This document shows positions 23,979 to 36,261 of a DNA stretch of 64,000 nucleotides, piece by piece. This stretch comes from Pezicula radicicola. Lineage: Eukaryota > Ascomycota > Leotiomycetes > Helotiales > Dermateaceae. The position numbers and the translations under genes are program-made. Positions within the stretch are counted from its first letter, which is position 1. Each line of letters begins with the position of its first letter. The stretch lies in assembly GCA_003008705.1 (NCBI GenBank), contig PDUO01000020.1:937914-1001913 (forward strand), in the 5' to 3' direction. The notes beneath the pieces were generated by a model. It was not told where the DNA came from. It was given only the letters and a program-made list of their open reading frames with translations, and ran no database searches.

Positions 23979-26900
23979 ATGAACGGCACTCCACGTCTGC
24001 GGTCGTCGTTCCCCTCGACTCCAGGGAGCGCACACAGCAGTCCAGAGTCCCGATCATCACCCCAAGATGGCCCAAGAGTACGGTCTCCGCTCTCGCAACC
24101 TGTACAAGCAACATCACCATCAACGCAACTCTCTTCAGACACGCCATTGATCCCAGTTCACCTTGTCGATGCGCCGAGTCAGCGCATGTACGCAGTCGGT
24201 ATATATGTTCTGCTTTTAGCATGGCGTCTGTTCGACTGGTACAAATTAGTGGAGGATGATACGGAGTCGTTTTGGTTATTTTTGAAATGGATTGGGATAG
24301 ATGCTGTCTTTCTATTTGGGGTGCCGGAACTACGAATACCATGGCTCGAATGGTCTCGTCCCGTGGTTACAGGAGCATTCATGCTGCATGCAATCTCGAA
24401 TGGCATGCTGATGTTCAGGGTACCGGTGTGTTATATCCTCTGCAATTCATAGTCTCTAGCTAATTATTCGTTTCCAAGCTTCCAATCGAGCCACTTCTCC
24501 TTTGGCTTTCGAAGACGCTGTACGACAGAGAGATATCTATCTCTGAGAACCGTGTCCGCCCGGCAAGTATCCTCCATAATTCATCCCTCATCATGGGAAA
24601 ACAGATTATTCATATTCTCCCCGAAGGGTACCTACTACCAACCCCTTCCTGCTCTGCTATTACTGACCCTCTTCCAGCTCTGCAACCATGAACCCCGATC
24701 GTTTACCATTTTGTATTGACAAGACCCATCCGTCTGTGACGTTGCCCATATACTTCAACCAGACTATTCCGACACATGTCGAGCTACTACGGATAGATTT
24801 TGACACAAACACTAACGAGACTATTTCTCTGAAACAAAAGGAGCTGAAAGCGTTCAGCAAGAAGCCAACAACGAAATTGACTGATGACGACGCCGATGTT
24901 AGAATTTTACACTATACCGTTAGGAAGCCAGGGTTATACAGACTACACAAAATTGTTGATAAGTCAAAGCTAGAGGTGCAGCGGAGGATGTCAGATACTC
25001 TCGTTGTTTCCTGCCCCAAAGCCATCGTTAAATCAGATTCTACAGATAAATGTCTTGGTGACCTATCTGATCTGACAATGGAGGTAGAAGGCACTCCGCC
25101 ATTGAAGATTGTGTACAGCCGAAAAGTGAACAAAGAGGATACAAGCTTCCATTTCCAAAGCATTCAACCCGAGAACTTTGCGTCCCCGCTTCTCGGCTCA
25201 TCATCAGCTGGCTCACTAGTTACACCTGGAAATCAAGACGTGTCTTGGGGCCGATCCCAAAATGTTGTAGTCCGGCTCAATGAGTCAATGACAAACAGTG
25301 GCAATTGGGTGTATTCCATCGATGAGATTCACGATGCCACTGGGAATATCGCCAACTTCTCAGCACGGGGCGAAGATGGGGAGCATCTTTATCCTAAGGA
25401 TTCTAGCCTAGAGCACCGATTCAATATTCATGAAAGGCCTATTGCAAGACTGGAAGGCTGTGACTCGCGGCGTCCCTTGATGGTGGCAAACCAGAAATCT
25501 ACATCTTTGCCACTCAAATTTGGTCTACCTGGCGGCTCTTTGGATGATGATACTTCGCACACTGTCACATGGAAGTTTACGCCTCTGGACAGTCTAACAG
25601 CAAGCGGCGATCATGGTGATGACCCCATCATCCAAGAGTATACTGCCAAGAGGGCACAGAATAGGCCCAATATCAAGGACTCCGGTCTCTACACTCTTAC
25701 TGGAGTGAGGAACAATTTCTGCCGAGGCGAAATCAAAGAACCTTCATCCTGTTTACTTCTCAACCCTCCAGAGCCAGAACTTTCCATCAGCTCCGAAAAT
25801 ATCCATGACAAATGCGCCGGTAATTCAATTGGCCTTCTCGTTGACCTCGATCTGATAGGAACGCCGCCCTTCGTTGTAAGATACGATATTATTGGAAAAG
25901 GTCCAACCCAGCGCAAGCATATTGAGGTGTCTGGTTTGAGATATCAATTGGAGCTCAAGCCGAAAGAGGCTGGTCACTTTAAGTATCGCTTTACAAGCAT
26001 AGATGATAGCGTTTATAAGGGGCATCAACTAGATAGCAAAGCACTTTCTCTTGAGCAGGATGTCAAGCCTCCTGCGTCGGCCTATTTCCGACATTCAAAC
26101 GCTGTCATTCCTGCTTGTATAGAAGAGCCGGTCGAAGTAGAGGTCGGGCTATCTGGAGAAGAACCATTTACTTTGGAGTATGAGCTCATTCACGGCGGTA
26201 AAAGGAAGAAGGAGAAGGTTACGGATATCGCCGGAGATGCTTTCAATATCAAAACAGAGCCATTGTCCAATGGTGGCGAGTATACATTAGCTTTGGTTAG
26301 TGTCCAGGACAGAACTGGTTGCAAGATCTTCCTGAACGGAGAAGTTAAGATCTCGGTTAGACGCCAGAGGCCTAGGGCCTCTTTTGGCCTCATGGATAGC
26401 AAGCATAAGACTGTTACGATCGAAGGCAAGACAATTCCCCTGCCACTGCGTCTGACTGGTCAAGCGCCTTGGTCTGTCAGATATCGCAACCACAATGACA
26501 CATCAGGCCGCATCATCGAAAAGAAGGCCCTGTACACGAATGACATTATCAATGTTGATAAGAGCGGTGTTTATGAAATTGTTGATGTCAGAGACGACCA
26601 ATGCCCCGGAACAGTCGACCCCACGGCGTCTACTTTCGAGGTGGATTGGCTTCCTCGCCCCAAAATCAAACTTGCTAATACCGCCGTCATTGTTCCCGAC
26701 GGAGAGAAGCACATCAAACGGGAAGTCTGTGAGGCTGACATTGACGCCGTGGAGATCAATCTGATAGGTATGTTCTTCCATTATGCTCGAATGAATGCAA
26801 ACATCCTAACAGCAGTCCTAGGCTCTCCTCCCTACCACGTCAAGTATCAAGTTCATCACACCCCTGAAGTCGGTTCTAAGAAATCAATTAACCCTAAGGA

Positions 26901-27936
26901 ATTCGATGTTGGCCTCGGTTTGGCAACTATTCCAATGGACACGAATAAACCCGGTACTTATCAGTATGAGTTTACTGAGCTATCTGATTATCTCTACGAT
27001 CACGACTCAAAAAAATTCACACCACTTGTCATTGAGCAAAAAGTACATCGCAAGCCATCGGCACACTTCACAAAGCCTGGCCAGTCCTACAAGTACTGCA
27101 AAGAGGAGCTTGCTGGTGATGAAGTTATCCCGATCACGTTGCAAGGCGTACCACCTTTCTCCCTTGAAGTCGATATCAAGCATCAGAGCAGTGTTCGCCC
27201 GGAGACAGTAAAGATTGCGAATGTAGAGTCAAACCATTATGACTTCCGGATACCACATCGTGTTCTCTCACTTGGCATCCATCAAGTTAGTGTTCGTAAA
27301 GTGCGCGATGCAAATGGTTGCCAGCAGAAAACGGAATATGGCGCGCCTCACGTTCAAGTTCAAGTTTATGATGTTCCGACCATCTACCCCTTAGAATCTC
27401 GCACCGACTACTGCGTAGGTGACCGAATCGCCTACACGCTTTCCGGGACGGCACCCTTTGAAATTTTCTACGATTTCGAGGGCGTGCAGAGGAAAGCAAA
27501 GTCTCAAAATACGAACTTCAAGCGTATTGCCGAAAAGCCCGGAAACTTCACAATCACCGCTGTTTCTGACAAGGCTAGTGAGTGTAAAGCTAGGACTGCC
27601 ATCACTAAGGTCATTCACGAGATGCCTAGCGTGAAGATTAGCAAAGGACGGCAAGTGGAGGTCGATATCCACGAAGGCGGAGAAGCGCCGATTTTATTTG
27701 AATTTTGGGGCACACCGCCCTTCGAATTTACATATACCAGGAGCACAAATGCTCGGAAAGGGCACAAATCTCAGGTTCTAGAGACCAGGCACGAGGTTTC
27801 TTATGAGTACAGCAAAACTGTCCAGTCATCACAGGAAGGCACTTATGAGGTGGTGGCTATTAAGGACAAATACTGTGCATTCTCCACCCAGAGGACTGAG
27901 GCTAAGCTTGGTCAAAAGTTGCTTCAATATAACTGA
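23979..27936 (+). CDS. POM152: Nucleoporin POM152
   Basis: Transmembrane ring nucleoporin of the nuclear pore complex. Exons 23979-24419, 24479-24627, 24678-26767 and 26822-27936 give 1264 aa. The Ser/Pro-rich N-terminus faces the pore. Hydrophobic segments follow (YAVGIYVLLLAWRLFDWY, WLFLKWIGIDAVFLFGVPEL, VVTGAFMLHAISNGMLMFR). A very long lumenal region then carries repeated Ig-like units, each with a GTPPF/GxPPY-type turn (for example LIGTPPFVVRYDI, LSGTAPFEIFYDF, FWGTPPFEFTYT). This repeat pattern identifies Pom152. Intron 3 (26768-26821, 54 nt) is in frame without a stop, but the spliced product restores LIGSPPYHVKYQ as in the other repeats. Confidence 0.95.
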
Positions 27937-28072
27937 ATGCAGCAGGATTACTGAATTGTTAAGCATCAGCGCGGCGTTGGTACCGGTCATTGGGGGATAA
28001 TTTCCATATGTTAAACTTAGTCATTCCAGATACGAAACGTAATTTCCAAACTCGTTCGTTCATGTATATCTA

Positions 28073-29056
28073 TCATCTAACACTGTCTCGATCATATTTA
28101 TTGCTGCTCCTTTCCAAATCCTTGAGATGCTCAATCGGAAATCTGTACTTTCTCCCCTTATTCCAATTCAGACCCCAATTGATCTCTCCAGCCTCTACCT
28201 TCTTAGGTCGCAGTGGCCGCAAGCCCTCCAGTATCTCCTTCTTCTGCTCCCACGTATATGTTTGCGGTGGTTCTTGCCAACCTATAACTAGGGAATGGAT
28301 ATCTGCCTCAGCCAACCATTTCCTTGCCTTCTTAATGCCCTTCACCACCTCAGATAACCGGGCATCTCTCTCTACATCTCCCAGTTTGTTATTCTTCTTC
28401 TCGCAGCCCAACGAAATAGTCACATGCAAGTGTTTTATGGCGGCTCTCAAGGCAGAGGAGATAATGAGTGGCGAGCGCGCCGTCTTATGAACCCAGACAT
28501 TGTAGTCGATTTTGATATAAACCGTCTGTGAGTGAGCTCCATAGAATATTGGGAGAGCCTCGTTGTAGATTTGCCGGGATACAAGAAGGATGGCGTACGG
28601 AAACGGTTGCGTGAGGTGGAGGTGGGTCTGTAGTTGTCTTGGATGTGGACCACGGATGGGGTGGTCCTTGGCGGGTGGAAGAAGGTGGATATAGATGAGT
28701 TCGCGGATCTCGACGGGTAGCGAGAGGATTTTGGGGAGGGGAAGGACGTCTTCTTCTGAGAATAATTCCTTACTGGAGGCTTCGGCGGATGCGGAAAGCG
28801 CATAGGGGTTTTGGGCGTAGGTCTGTAGGGCGAAAAAGTACTTGCGGAGATCCGATTTGGCCAGCGACCAAACTTCGTCTTCAGGCAGCTCTATGATTGA
28901 TTGGATACTTGGGAGGGGTCTGGTCGGTGAGCCTGTTGTTTGCGTGAGGGAGGTTGTGCTGGTGGATTTACAGAGACGTTTGCTGGCTGGCACGGATGTT
29001 TTGAGGTTGGAGCCGCTGAAGGGACGCTTGGGAAGTTCTTGGGTCGGCGATGTCAT
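28073..29056 (-). CDS. Hypothetical protein with F-box-like motif
   Basis: Single exon, 327 aa. A Ser/Thr/Pro-rich N-terminus precedes LPKILSLPVEIRELIYIHLL, followed by PFPYAILLVSRQIYNEALPIFYG. That pair of motifs is common in a large group of fungal F-box-like proteins of unknown function. It may be a ubiquitin-ligase adaptor, but no partner or substrate can be inferred. The 3' end faces POM152 across 136 bp. Confidence 0.75.
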   Translation of the reverse strand: MTSPTQELPKRPFSGSNLKTSVPASKRLCKSTSTTSLTQTTGSPTRPLPSIQSIIELPEDEVWSLAKSDLRKYFFALQTYAQNPYALSASAEASSKELFSEEDVLPLPKILSLPVEIRELIYIHLLPPAKDHPIRGPHPRQLQTHLHLTQPFPYAILLVSRQIYNEALPIFYGAHSQTVYIKIDYNVWVHKTARSPLIISSALRAAIKHLHVTISLGCEKKNNKLGDVERDARLSEVVKGIKKARKWLAEADIHSLVIGWQEPPQTYTWEQKKEILEGLRPLRPKKVEAGEINWGLNWNKGRKYRFPIEHLKDLERSSNKYDRDSVR

Positions 29057-29720
29057 AATGGTATTGATGCTTCTGGGCTATAGAGATGTGATGGCTGCAG
29101 GTGAACTGGGTTGCGTTCAGTGTACGCCTTTTGGTTTGAGGATGTAGGGCGGGGAGAATGGTAGTGCTCTTCGCTCGTCGTTGTCTGTATCAAGCCCAAA
29201 CATGCCGAGCAAAGCCATGAATCAGTCAATCAGATAAGATTAGATGGTAAAGGAGCCATTGCTGACTCGGGCGTGTGCTTGCCCTATGGGTTGTAGATAC
29301 TGTAGATACTGTATATACATACAATGACTATTGTATGGTTCCAATTGGAGGCCCTGAACTTCGAAGCTGCCGGACGTGGAAATCAGATCTCAGATCTAAT
29401 CGTGCTAATAAAAGCGGGGTGATCTTCAAAACACGCCGAGAGTGGTGGAGGGGTGACAATTTGGTACGAATTGTAAACTCCGTACGGAGAATCTGAAAGG
29501 CGTTTTATCTTTAAAGATCTTTATTAACAAGTAGTACGGATAGAATGTAATTACAAGATCCCACTACATCTAAGGTATATCTAATGCCTTGTGATCAACC
29601 CAAGACTGCACAAGATCTCTTAAGGAACGAGCACTGTACGTTACATTTTATGGCTATGTACAATCCTTCGATAACTCAACGCTAGTGACAATTTTATCCG
29701 CTTCGTTTCATTCATTTCAT
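29057..29720. other. Intergenic, 664 bp
   Basis: Promoter side of the F-box-like gene and 3' flank of the P450 gene. Contains short direct copies of TGTAGATAC near 29293-29312. No gene or RNA recognised. Confidence 0.4.
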
Positions 29721-31466
29721 TCATGCCACATGCAACTTGACTTTGACGCCATTGCCACTGCAGCTTGTTAAAGTAAGATTATGTTTCACTACTGGGTCTG
29801 TCTCCAAATTCTCCATCTGGTCAAATCGTTGCATGAGGCGCACAGTTACGTATGAAGCTTCGGTAAGGCTGAACTGCTGGCCGATACAGATGCGTGGTCC
29901 TCCATTAAACTGTATGCTATTAATTACTTGCTGGACAAGACAAGAGAGGCCAACTTACAGGTAAATACTCCCATCCGACTTTGCGTCCTTCCCAGCGCTC
30001 AGGTTTAAAATCTTCAACATCAGGGCCCCATATATCCTCTCTGTGGTGCATCACATGAACGCTGTACACAGCTGTTGAGCCCTTTGGAATGAAGACTTTT
30101 GACTTGCCGTCTTTTCCTCCACCGTGAGGGAGGGTTGTATCCTTGTTGGCAGTCCGTCCGTTCAATGGGACCACGGGATATACACGCAAAGTTTCGTTAT
30201 TGCAGTGCTGGAGGTATTTGCAGTTTTTGAGTTTTGCGAATGTGATATCCTTTGGCTTTTCGTAGGTCCCAAACTCCTCAATAATTATATCGCGCAATTT
30301 CTTGTACCTAGCTGGATCACGAGCGAGACTCAAGAACAGCCAGCCTAAAAGACTCGCAGTGGTATCTCTGCCTGCCAACAGTATATTAAGCAATTGTGAC
30401 CGAAGCTCAATGGGGTCTCGGGTCTGAGCAACCAACGCATCCAGAAAGACGTAAGGCTTCTTTTCATTGCTCCAGCCTTGGCCTTCCTCAAGTTTCTTCT
30501 CAGTAGAGAGATCCTTTGAGAGTGCCAGACGAACAAAGTGATCTATGTAGTCGTGGCATATTTTGCTGTCTTGTCGGAGCTCCTTGTTTTTGACGAAGTA
30601 GTATAGCTCTTCAAAGCGAGCACGAGTGGCTAAATGCATTTGTCCTCGGTCAAAGCATATAGCAAAGGCGCTTGCATCTCTACTCTTGTCAACACCACTT
30701 GGCCTCACATACCCAGGCATTTCGGTAATTTGAGAGTCGACAGATTCACCGAAGAGGAACTGTGACAGTTAGTCTCTCACTATGTAATCGTGGGTACAAT
30801 ACAACTAACCTCAGTTGCAGAATCGAGAGTGAGACGGAAGAACAAAACCTGCAGATCAACCTCGTTTGTCCAATTATCAGGTCGCAAGGAGACATCGAGT
30901 GCTCTCATCATGTTCTGTAGATGGGTCTCCTCCAGGTCCAAGTCACTGACTTGCTCTCTTGCAAATTGAGGTCGCATCATAGCTCTCGAGTGCTCCCACG
31001 GTTTGCCATCCTGGGTGAATATACCATTTCCAAGCAAAGGAAAAAAGTTTCCTCTTCGGATGGGTCCCAGATCGACTAACTGATATCAGCTGAGAATGGC
31101 GACGCAAAGGAGTCAAAGCTTACAGTCGGCAAATTGGGTTGCGAGAATCGCTTGAATATTCTCCTTCTCTGCAGTAAACACGTTCGTAGTGCCTAAAACA
31201 GAGTAACGGTAGGTGTAAGCTCCAATCTCCTTCGCACGTCTAATTGTATCGACTGGAAATTCCTTGTTTTTATCTGCTTTGATTGAACGAATGACATGCT
31301 CAATTCCGAAGGGATAACGGTTTTTCTGGAAGGCTGGTTCTTCGCACTTCAGCTCTCGTGCCACAGCAGTATTGTGACGCTGTCTGATGAAGCTGTTGAT
31401 GACCGTGTAGAGAATGAAGGAGGCAAAGGCCCAGGCCAGAGCAGCAATGCCGAGATGGAGGGACAT
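29721..31466 (-). CDS. Cytochrome P450, CYP52-type alkane/fatty-acid hydroxylase
   Basis: Membrane-anchored monooxygenase, probably terminal (omega) hydroxylation of fatty acids or n-alkanes in the ER, judging from family resemblance. Exons on the minus strand are 31466-31124, 31075-30810, 30759-29959 and 29909-29721, giving 532 aa. The N-terminal anchor is LGIAALAWAFASFILYTVI. NFFPLLGNGIFTQDGKPWEH and RAMMRPQFAR are the substrate-side motifs typical of CYP52. The I-helix is LLAGRDTTASLLGW, the ExxR is ETLRVYPVVPLN, and the heme loop is FNGGPRICIGQQF with Cys at 478. No clustered biosynthetic genes lie beside it, so a detoxification or nutrient role is more likely than secondary metabolism. 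Confidence 0.9.
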
Positions 31467-32737
31467 TGAGATTGATGGGGGATTGGGGATGGGATGGAGA
31501 TGTCGTGTATGTCGTAGATATGCTCGTCGTACGAACGGGCATAGGTAGGTAGTAGAGCAGAGTACAAAACGGGATCTAAAACAAGAGTTGGGCCTGGTGA
31601 CCTTTTTATACTACTTACCTCTAGTGCATTGGGAGAAGCTAGCTAGAATGGACGAACGGCGCCACAATAATGATGATGATAATAATGCAAGACGACATGG
31701 AATGCGGGAACATGCAACTCGCCGATGATACGATGGAGAAGCACGAGCAGTGCTCTCCAGAGTCTTGGGACTTGGGACTTGGGACTTGGGACTTGGGGAC
31801 GTGGGACGCGACGGGTACAAAGTATCTAATGGTGGTGCTTGGCACGTATATACATACATACATACATACAGTAGCATTCTGGTTGTGCGTATGCAGATGT
31901 GATGGCAATTGTGATGTTGAAACAAGGTCCGACGACCGAGGTCCTTCGAATCACAAGTTACGAAAGTGTTCCGTCGTAAGCAAAGAAAGGCTCGGTGGGT
32001 CCTGGGGGAACCGGCACTGTCAATGTGCCGTATGACACCGTATTCCCGGTATTATGGGGAGATATTTCGTAGAGACGGTGCAATATTGCTTCCGGAGTCA
32101 GTCTGCTTTTTGACCAACTCCATTCGACGACGTCTCCTCCTATGAAAGGAAGTATCTACCCCACAGACGGCGCCTTGAAGGGGCTGAAAAGTCAAGAGAC
32201 GCCACAAATGCATTTTTAGCCTTCAGCATTAGGTTCTTAGGCGCATACCTCGGTACCATACAATAACTGCCTTACTAAGGCTAGGTACCCTTCCATTCGT
32301 CTCTATTCTGATTTGTAGGAGGCGTGCACGCGACGCGAAAATTCACGATCCATTAAATTCTGCGACGCGACGTGACGCGAAGTATATGACACGCATGTAT
32401 TATGTAGTCTCTCAGGTACCTGTCAGAAAGCCCGACCTCTATGATATGGACTCCAACAACGGGAAAGGGCCAGGGAAACTCAAACAGAAAATTATCCCTC
32501 TCACCCTGCGGTGCAAACACGACTTGATTGTGTTGCCATAAGTCCCACATGTAGCCAACTCCAAGTCCCCGTAAACTCTTTCCAGGCATATTTTGGCCTC
32601 CAGTCCCACGCTGAGTAAATACAAATGAGAAACATTAGAATGTAGTGATGCCGTCGTAGAAATCATATACAGCGTAAAAGTATCTTTCATAGAATCGCTC
32701 AACATACTCGTTGTCGAACAAGTTGATCTGAAGGTCT
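31467..32737. repeat. Intergenic region with simple repeats
   Basis: 1.27 kb upstream of the P450 gene. Contains about five copies of a 7-mer CTTGGGA at 31763-31799 and a (CATA)n tract at 31851-31870. The minus-strand frames here (for example 32353-32589) have no recognisable domain. No RNA gene seen. Confidence 0.6.
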
Positions 32738-33947
32738 TCATGGCAGAATATCACCACCCAGTGGCATTCCTAGGTTGCCGTGCTTCGAAGTGCTGGGCAC
32801 CTCACGAGGGTTTGGACTGCGGATGTCCTCAAAGGTCAGACGCTTGCGACCAACATTGAGGGGCGTCTTTGCAGCGGGAGTCCGTTGCCAGTGGCCTTGG
32901 GCCGGGCTAGGCGTGACATTGATGAAGTCGGCAAAGTCAAAGGTTTGAGAAGGCGTGTGAGGGCCACCAAACATTGAGAAGAAGCCGCCACCACCACTGG
33001 TACCTGGAGTAGTCATCATAGAAGAGGGAAGGGCCATATTCTTAGGAGGGGGTGTTTGTGGAGGATTCATCATTTTGCTTCTCGTCCGAGGATTGGCTGG
33101 GGAAGGTGATGTGGCGAGATAGAGCAAGAGGTCTGCACCTTCTTGTCCAGACTTGCCATTCTTGTGATTATCCCGACGTTTAAAATCAGTTCTTCCCCGA
33201 CCAGATGGAGGAGTTCGTGGGGGCGAAGAGCGGATCTGGAAAGAGTGTAGCGGTAAAGTGTTATCCTCATCGTCAGACGTAGTGGTGTAATTGGCAGATT
33301 GGAGACTGTCTGGTATATGTGAAGTGCCCCGGAAAAATGAGAGGTCAGGTCCAGCTGATGTCGTAAAGTGTGGTTGTTTTCGAGGCTTGATTGGGGAAGA
33401 GAATGCAAGAGGGTGATTCTTGAAGCTGGTATGAAGTGATCTGCCACCGCTTGGAGAAGAACGGATCCTCTTTCTAGAACCACCAGTACTAGTGTCTGCA
33501 TGTTGGAAGCTGTTCTGATATGTGCGCTTGCGGTGACCATTACTGCTTCTGCTCGAACCCACTGCATCAGAGAAGAATGGTGCCTTCAGGGGGGAGCTTC
33601 CGAGGGGGGCTCGAGATCGCGAGTAAGGGACGTCTGAGTTCGAGGTACTTGAGGAAGAATCGGACATGAAGTCGCCGCTTGACGTTGGCCTTCTGCGCCT
33701 CAACTCCTCTTCAACCTTCGGCTCAATGGTATCAAGTGTGAGGTCCTCCCAGCCTCGGTTTGTCTTGAATTGGGCCAGGGCCAGGCGATCCTGCAGCTTC
33801 CGGGCCATCTAGAATACTGTATTAGCATTGCGCGATCAAAATAAATGGATTGAGAGGTGAGGAGTGTCTTACCTTGCTCACTTCAGCTCTCTTCAATACC
33901 TTGTCGGCCACGACTTCGGGTTGCTTTTTCTTCCATGGAGACGACAT
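32738..33947 (-). CDS. Whi5-like G1/S transcriptional repressor
   Basis: Candidate cell-cycle repressor of the Whi5/Nrm1 family. Exons on the minus strand are 33947-33873 and 33808-32738, giving 381 aa. The head is MSSPWKKKQPEVVADKV. Next comes the conserved-looking helix MARKLQDRLALAQFKTNRGW and EDLTLDTIEPKVEEELRRRR. The rest is Ser/Pro-rich with many SP/TP sites, GADLLLYLATSPSPANPR, FDFADFINVTPSPAQ, and near the end RKRLTFEDIRSPNPRE. The many SP/TP motifs suggest CDK control. The assignment rests on the helix plus these blocks. The alternative is an uncharacterised low-complexity nuclear protein. The intron-spanning first exon is supported by a clean GTAAGA donor. Confidence 0.6.
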
Positions 33948-36187
33948 TCTCAGCTTTATAGATACAGTCGCCTTTGGCAGAAAAATAGATCAGCAGGATA
34001 TTCAAGTGTTGGCCTAAGAAGGGAGCTCGTCGAATGGGTGAAGGTTGCCTTCGTAGGGGGACCAAGGAGGTCGGTTGCTTTGGGCGTCTAGATGAGATTC
34101 GGGAGTTTCGCTTCGACTCTTGACCCGGGCAACGAAGATTTTGTGAAGAGAATTTCTGGTCTTCGCAGAAAGTAGTACCGATTGCAGATTTAAAGAGAGG
34201 ATTGAGGTAGGGGTAGGTATCTGACTTGCGAAAAAGATTAGGTAGTTCAAGAAGTGGTGTTTTTGCTTATTCCTGGCAGTATGAGCAGACGGAGTGGGAG
34301 AGATTTGAGATTGACAAGGCCCAGAACGAATCGCAACCAGTCAACGTCAAGCGACGCGAAGGGAACAATCCCTGGGGGAACAAGAAGCAAACCAGCGGCC
34401 AATCAGGTGCTCGGCTTTCTGTTAGGACGAGTGTCCGCCATGCGGGAGCTGGAGAGGCAGTTTAAACTTGCTTGCTCATACAAAGGTCACGGCAAAAAGT
34501 CATGGGAATTATCGTATGGTGCTCCGTATTCGCTAATTTCATACGCTGTAGCTAGGCAACGAGCACTCTTAAGCAGCCTGTAAAGGTTGTTTTGTAGGGC
34601 TGTGCTACAGGCTTCTGCTCCCCGGAAATAAGGAAGTGTAGCCTATAGCATATCGCTAAACTTTTATTTCCGGGGCATTGACCAGCCTGTAACCGATTCC
34701 CATGACTTTTTGCCGTGACCTGCGTATACAGAACTATGATTAATTGACGCATCATATACCACTGAAATGGCGAGTGCGCTGTGCCCTCCAAATTTACGGC
34801 GTGGCACTTCAACGAGACGAGATGGGGAGATTTGGCCGGATGGCAAACGAGCAAGACAGCAATTGCATTGCAAAACTCGAGAGGATAGATACTCCGTAGA
34901 GCGTAGAGGATTGAGGATAGAGGCTGTCTTATCATCGTGTCTAGGCTGGCAGAGGATTTCAAAAAGAAGTGCGCAGAGTAGCCCAGCTGCCGCACGTAAT
35001 GTGGTGTGTATCTGTGTATCATACAAAGACACTCTCGTACCTCGCTCTCTGACAGAGAAACGTGTGCGCCTGTGTGTCTGTTCGCATTATTGTGTTAATT
35101 CAACAGCTGTGCATCGTGTTATCATCTGTTACTTCATTGTCTTTTTTTTGTCTACCAGTTATTAGTTGTCTGGTTGTACTGTTCTCTTTACCTACTCGGT
35201 CGTCCTGCCTTATTTTTAGCTGGCGGACTGACTCCGCACTCCCAGTACTCACTTGAATCCTGAATTCTGATACGAGCAGTGCGCGTAATAATATGTGCCC
35301 AGTACTACCTTACTGTAGTCGCAGTAGTACTCTGGATCTCTCTTATCAAGCCCGTGCCTTTGGGATCCTCTAGCCAACTTTCCCATGCGTGCACATGTGC
35401 ACTTGTGTCCTGGTGCGTTTCTAGCGCCGTCCGCAATCAACTGTAGTGCCGGCTTTAACAAAGTAACAAAGGAACAAAGTAACGTTTGCTCTTGCATCGC
35501 TGAACTCTGTCTTGCTGGCCAAACAACTTGCGGGACTACTAGATGCTGTATGTCGTCGTCTGCTCACTTCGCCAGGTTCTACGATCAGCAGATACGGGAC
35601 TTGCAGCACCTTGCTTGCCAGGATTTCAGGCCAAGTCAACGTCGGTCTTATCCAGAAGGGGGATCTAGCGTCGAAATCCCATCCTCACCCGCCACGCTTC
35701 ACCCATCCACATCTGCATCCACATCTGCATCCTTGCACTTCAAACGCGGCTTCTTCGCTCCACTCTCACTACTCAACTCTCCCATCCCAGATTAGTTTGC
35801 TCTCCAACACCACCCAAACTCCTTCCTCTCGTTCTTCTGTCTTCCGTCTTCATTTCATACTTTGTACTACTTTGTACTACTCCGTACTACCTGCCGAATT
35901 GCCATTTTCCTTTATCTCGGCGGCCCTGCTACTCACTCTCGCTACCGCTACAGGATATTGTCTGGGATCCACTCGTTATTTCCCGAAGTTAGAAAGCCAA
36001 ATCGTCATCGCTAAATTAAGAACCGTCGAAGCTATCCACATCCAGCCTCCGGGATATACTTTGCAGAAAATCATCACATCAACGAAATTCTGTCCCTCGT
36101 TCAGGTACGCCCTCAAACTCCCCAAACGCTCTTTGCTTTAAGCTATTTTGTCGTCGCCTCTAATTCAATTCGCTGCGCAGATGTGTC
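33948..36187. promoter_or_regulatory. Divergent region Whi5-like gene / metallopeptidase
   Basis: 2.2 kb without a supported gene. It holds the inverted-repeat element at 34484-34721, direct repeats at 35703-35732 (ATCCACATCTGC type) and 35861-35890 (TTTGTACTAC type), and a CT-rich, ATG-free stretch from about 35551 to 36180 that I read as the metallopeptidase leader. A likely leader intron is 36104-36180 (donor GTACGC, acceptor CTGCGCAG). Confidence 0.5.
34484..34721. mobile_element. Short inverted-repeat element (MITE-like)
   Basis: 238 bp. The ends are perfect 26-bp inverted repeats at 34484-34509 and 34696-34721 (outer bases AGGTCACGGC). Inside is a second inverted pair, CCCCGGAAATAA near 34620 and TTATTTCCGGGG near 34666, plus two CAGCCTGTAA copies. 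No coding frame. No clean target-site duplication is visible, so the superfamily is unassigned and a non-transposon hairpin cannot be excluded. Confidence 0.65.
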
Positions 36188-36261
36188 ATGGCCCCCGCCT
36201 TCCTCAAAGACTTTCGGCGGCGTTCCAAGGCCAGCTTCAAGACAGAGCGATCAACGGATGA
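36181..36261 (+). other. Upstream ORF overlapping the metallopeptidase start
   Basis: ATG at 36181 directly follows a possible 3' splice site and lies 7 nt before the main ATG, in another frame. It ends at TGA 36259-36261. Its -3 base is C (weak context), whereas the main ATG has G at -3 and G at +4, so leaky scanning to the main start is plausible. Confidence 0.4.

Noticed and set aside
35512..36141. Open frame of 209 codons upstream of the metallopeptidase
   Set aside because: No ATG at its start, CT-rich low-complexity composition, no family resemblance. Better read as leader sequence.
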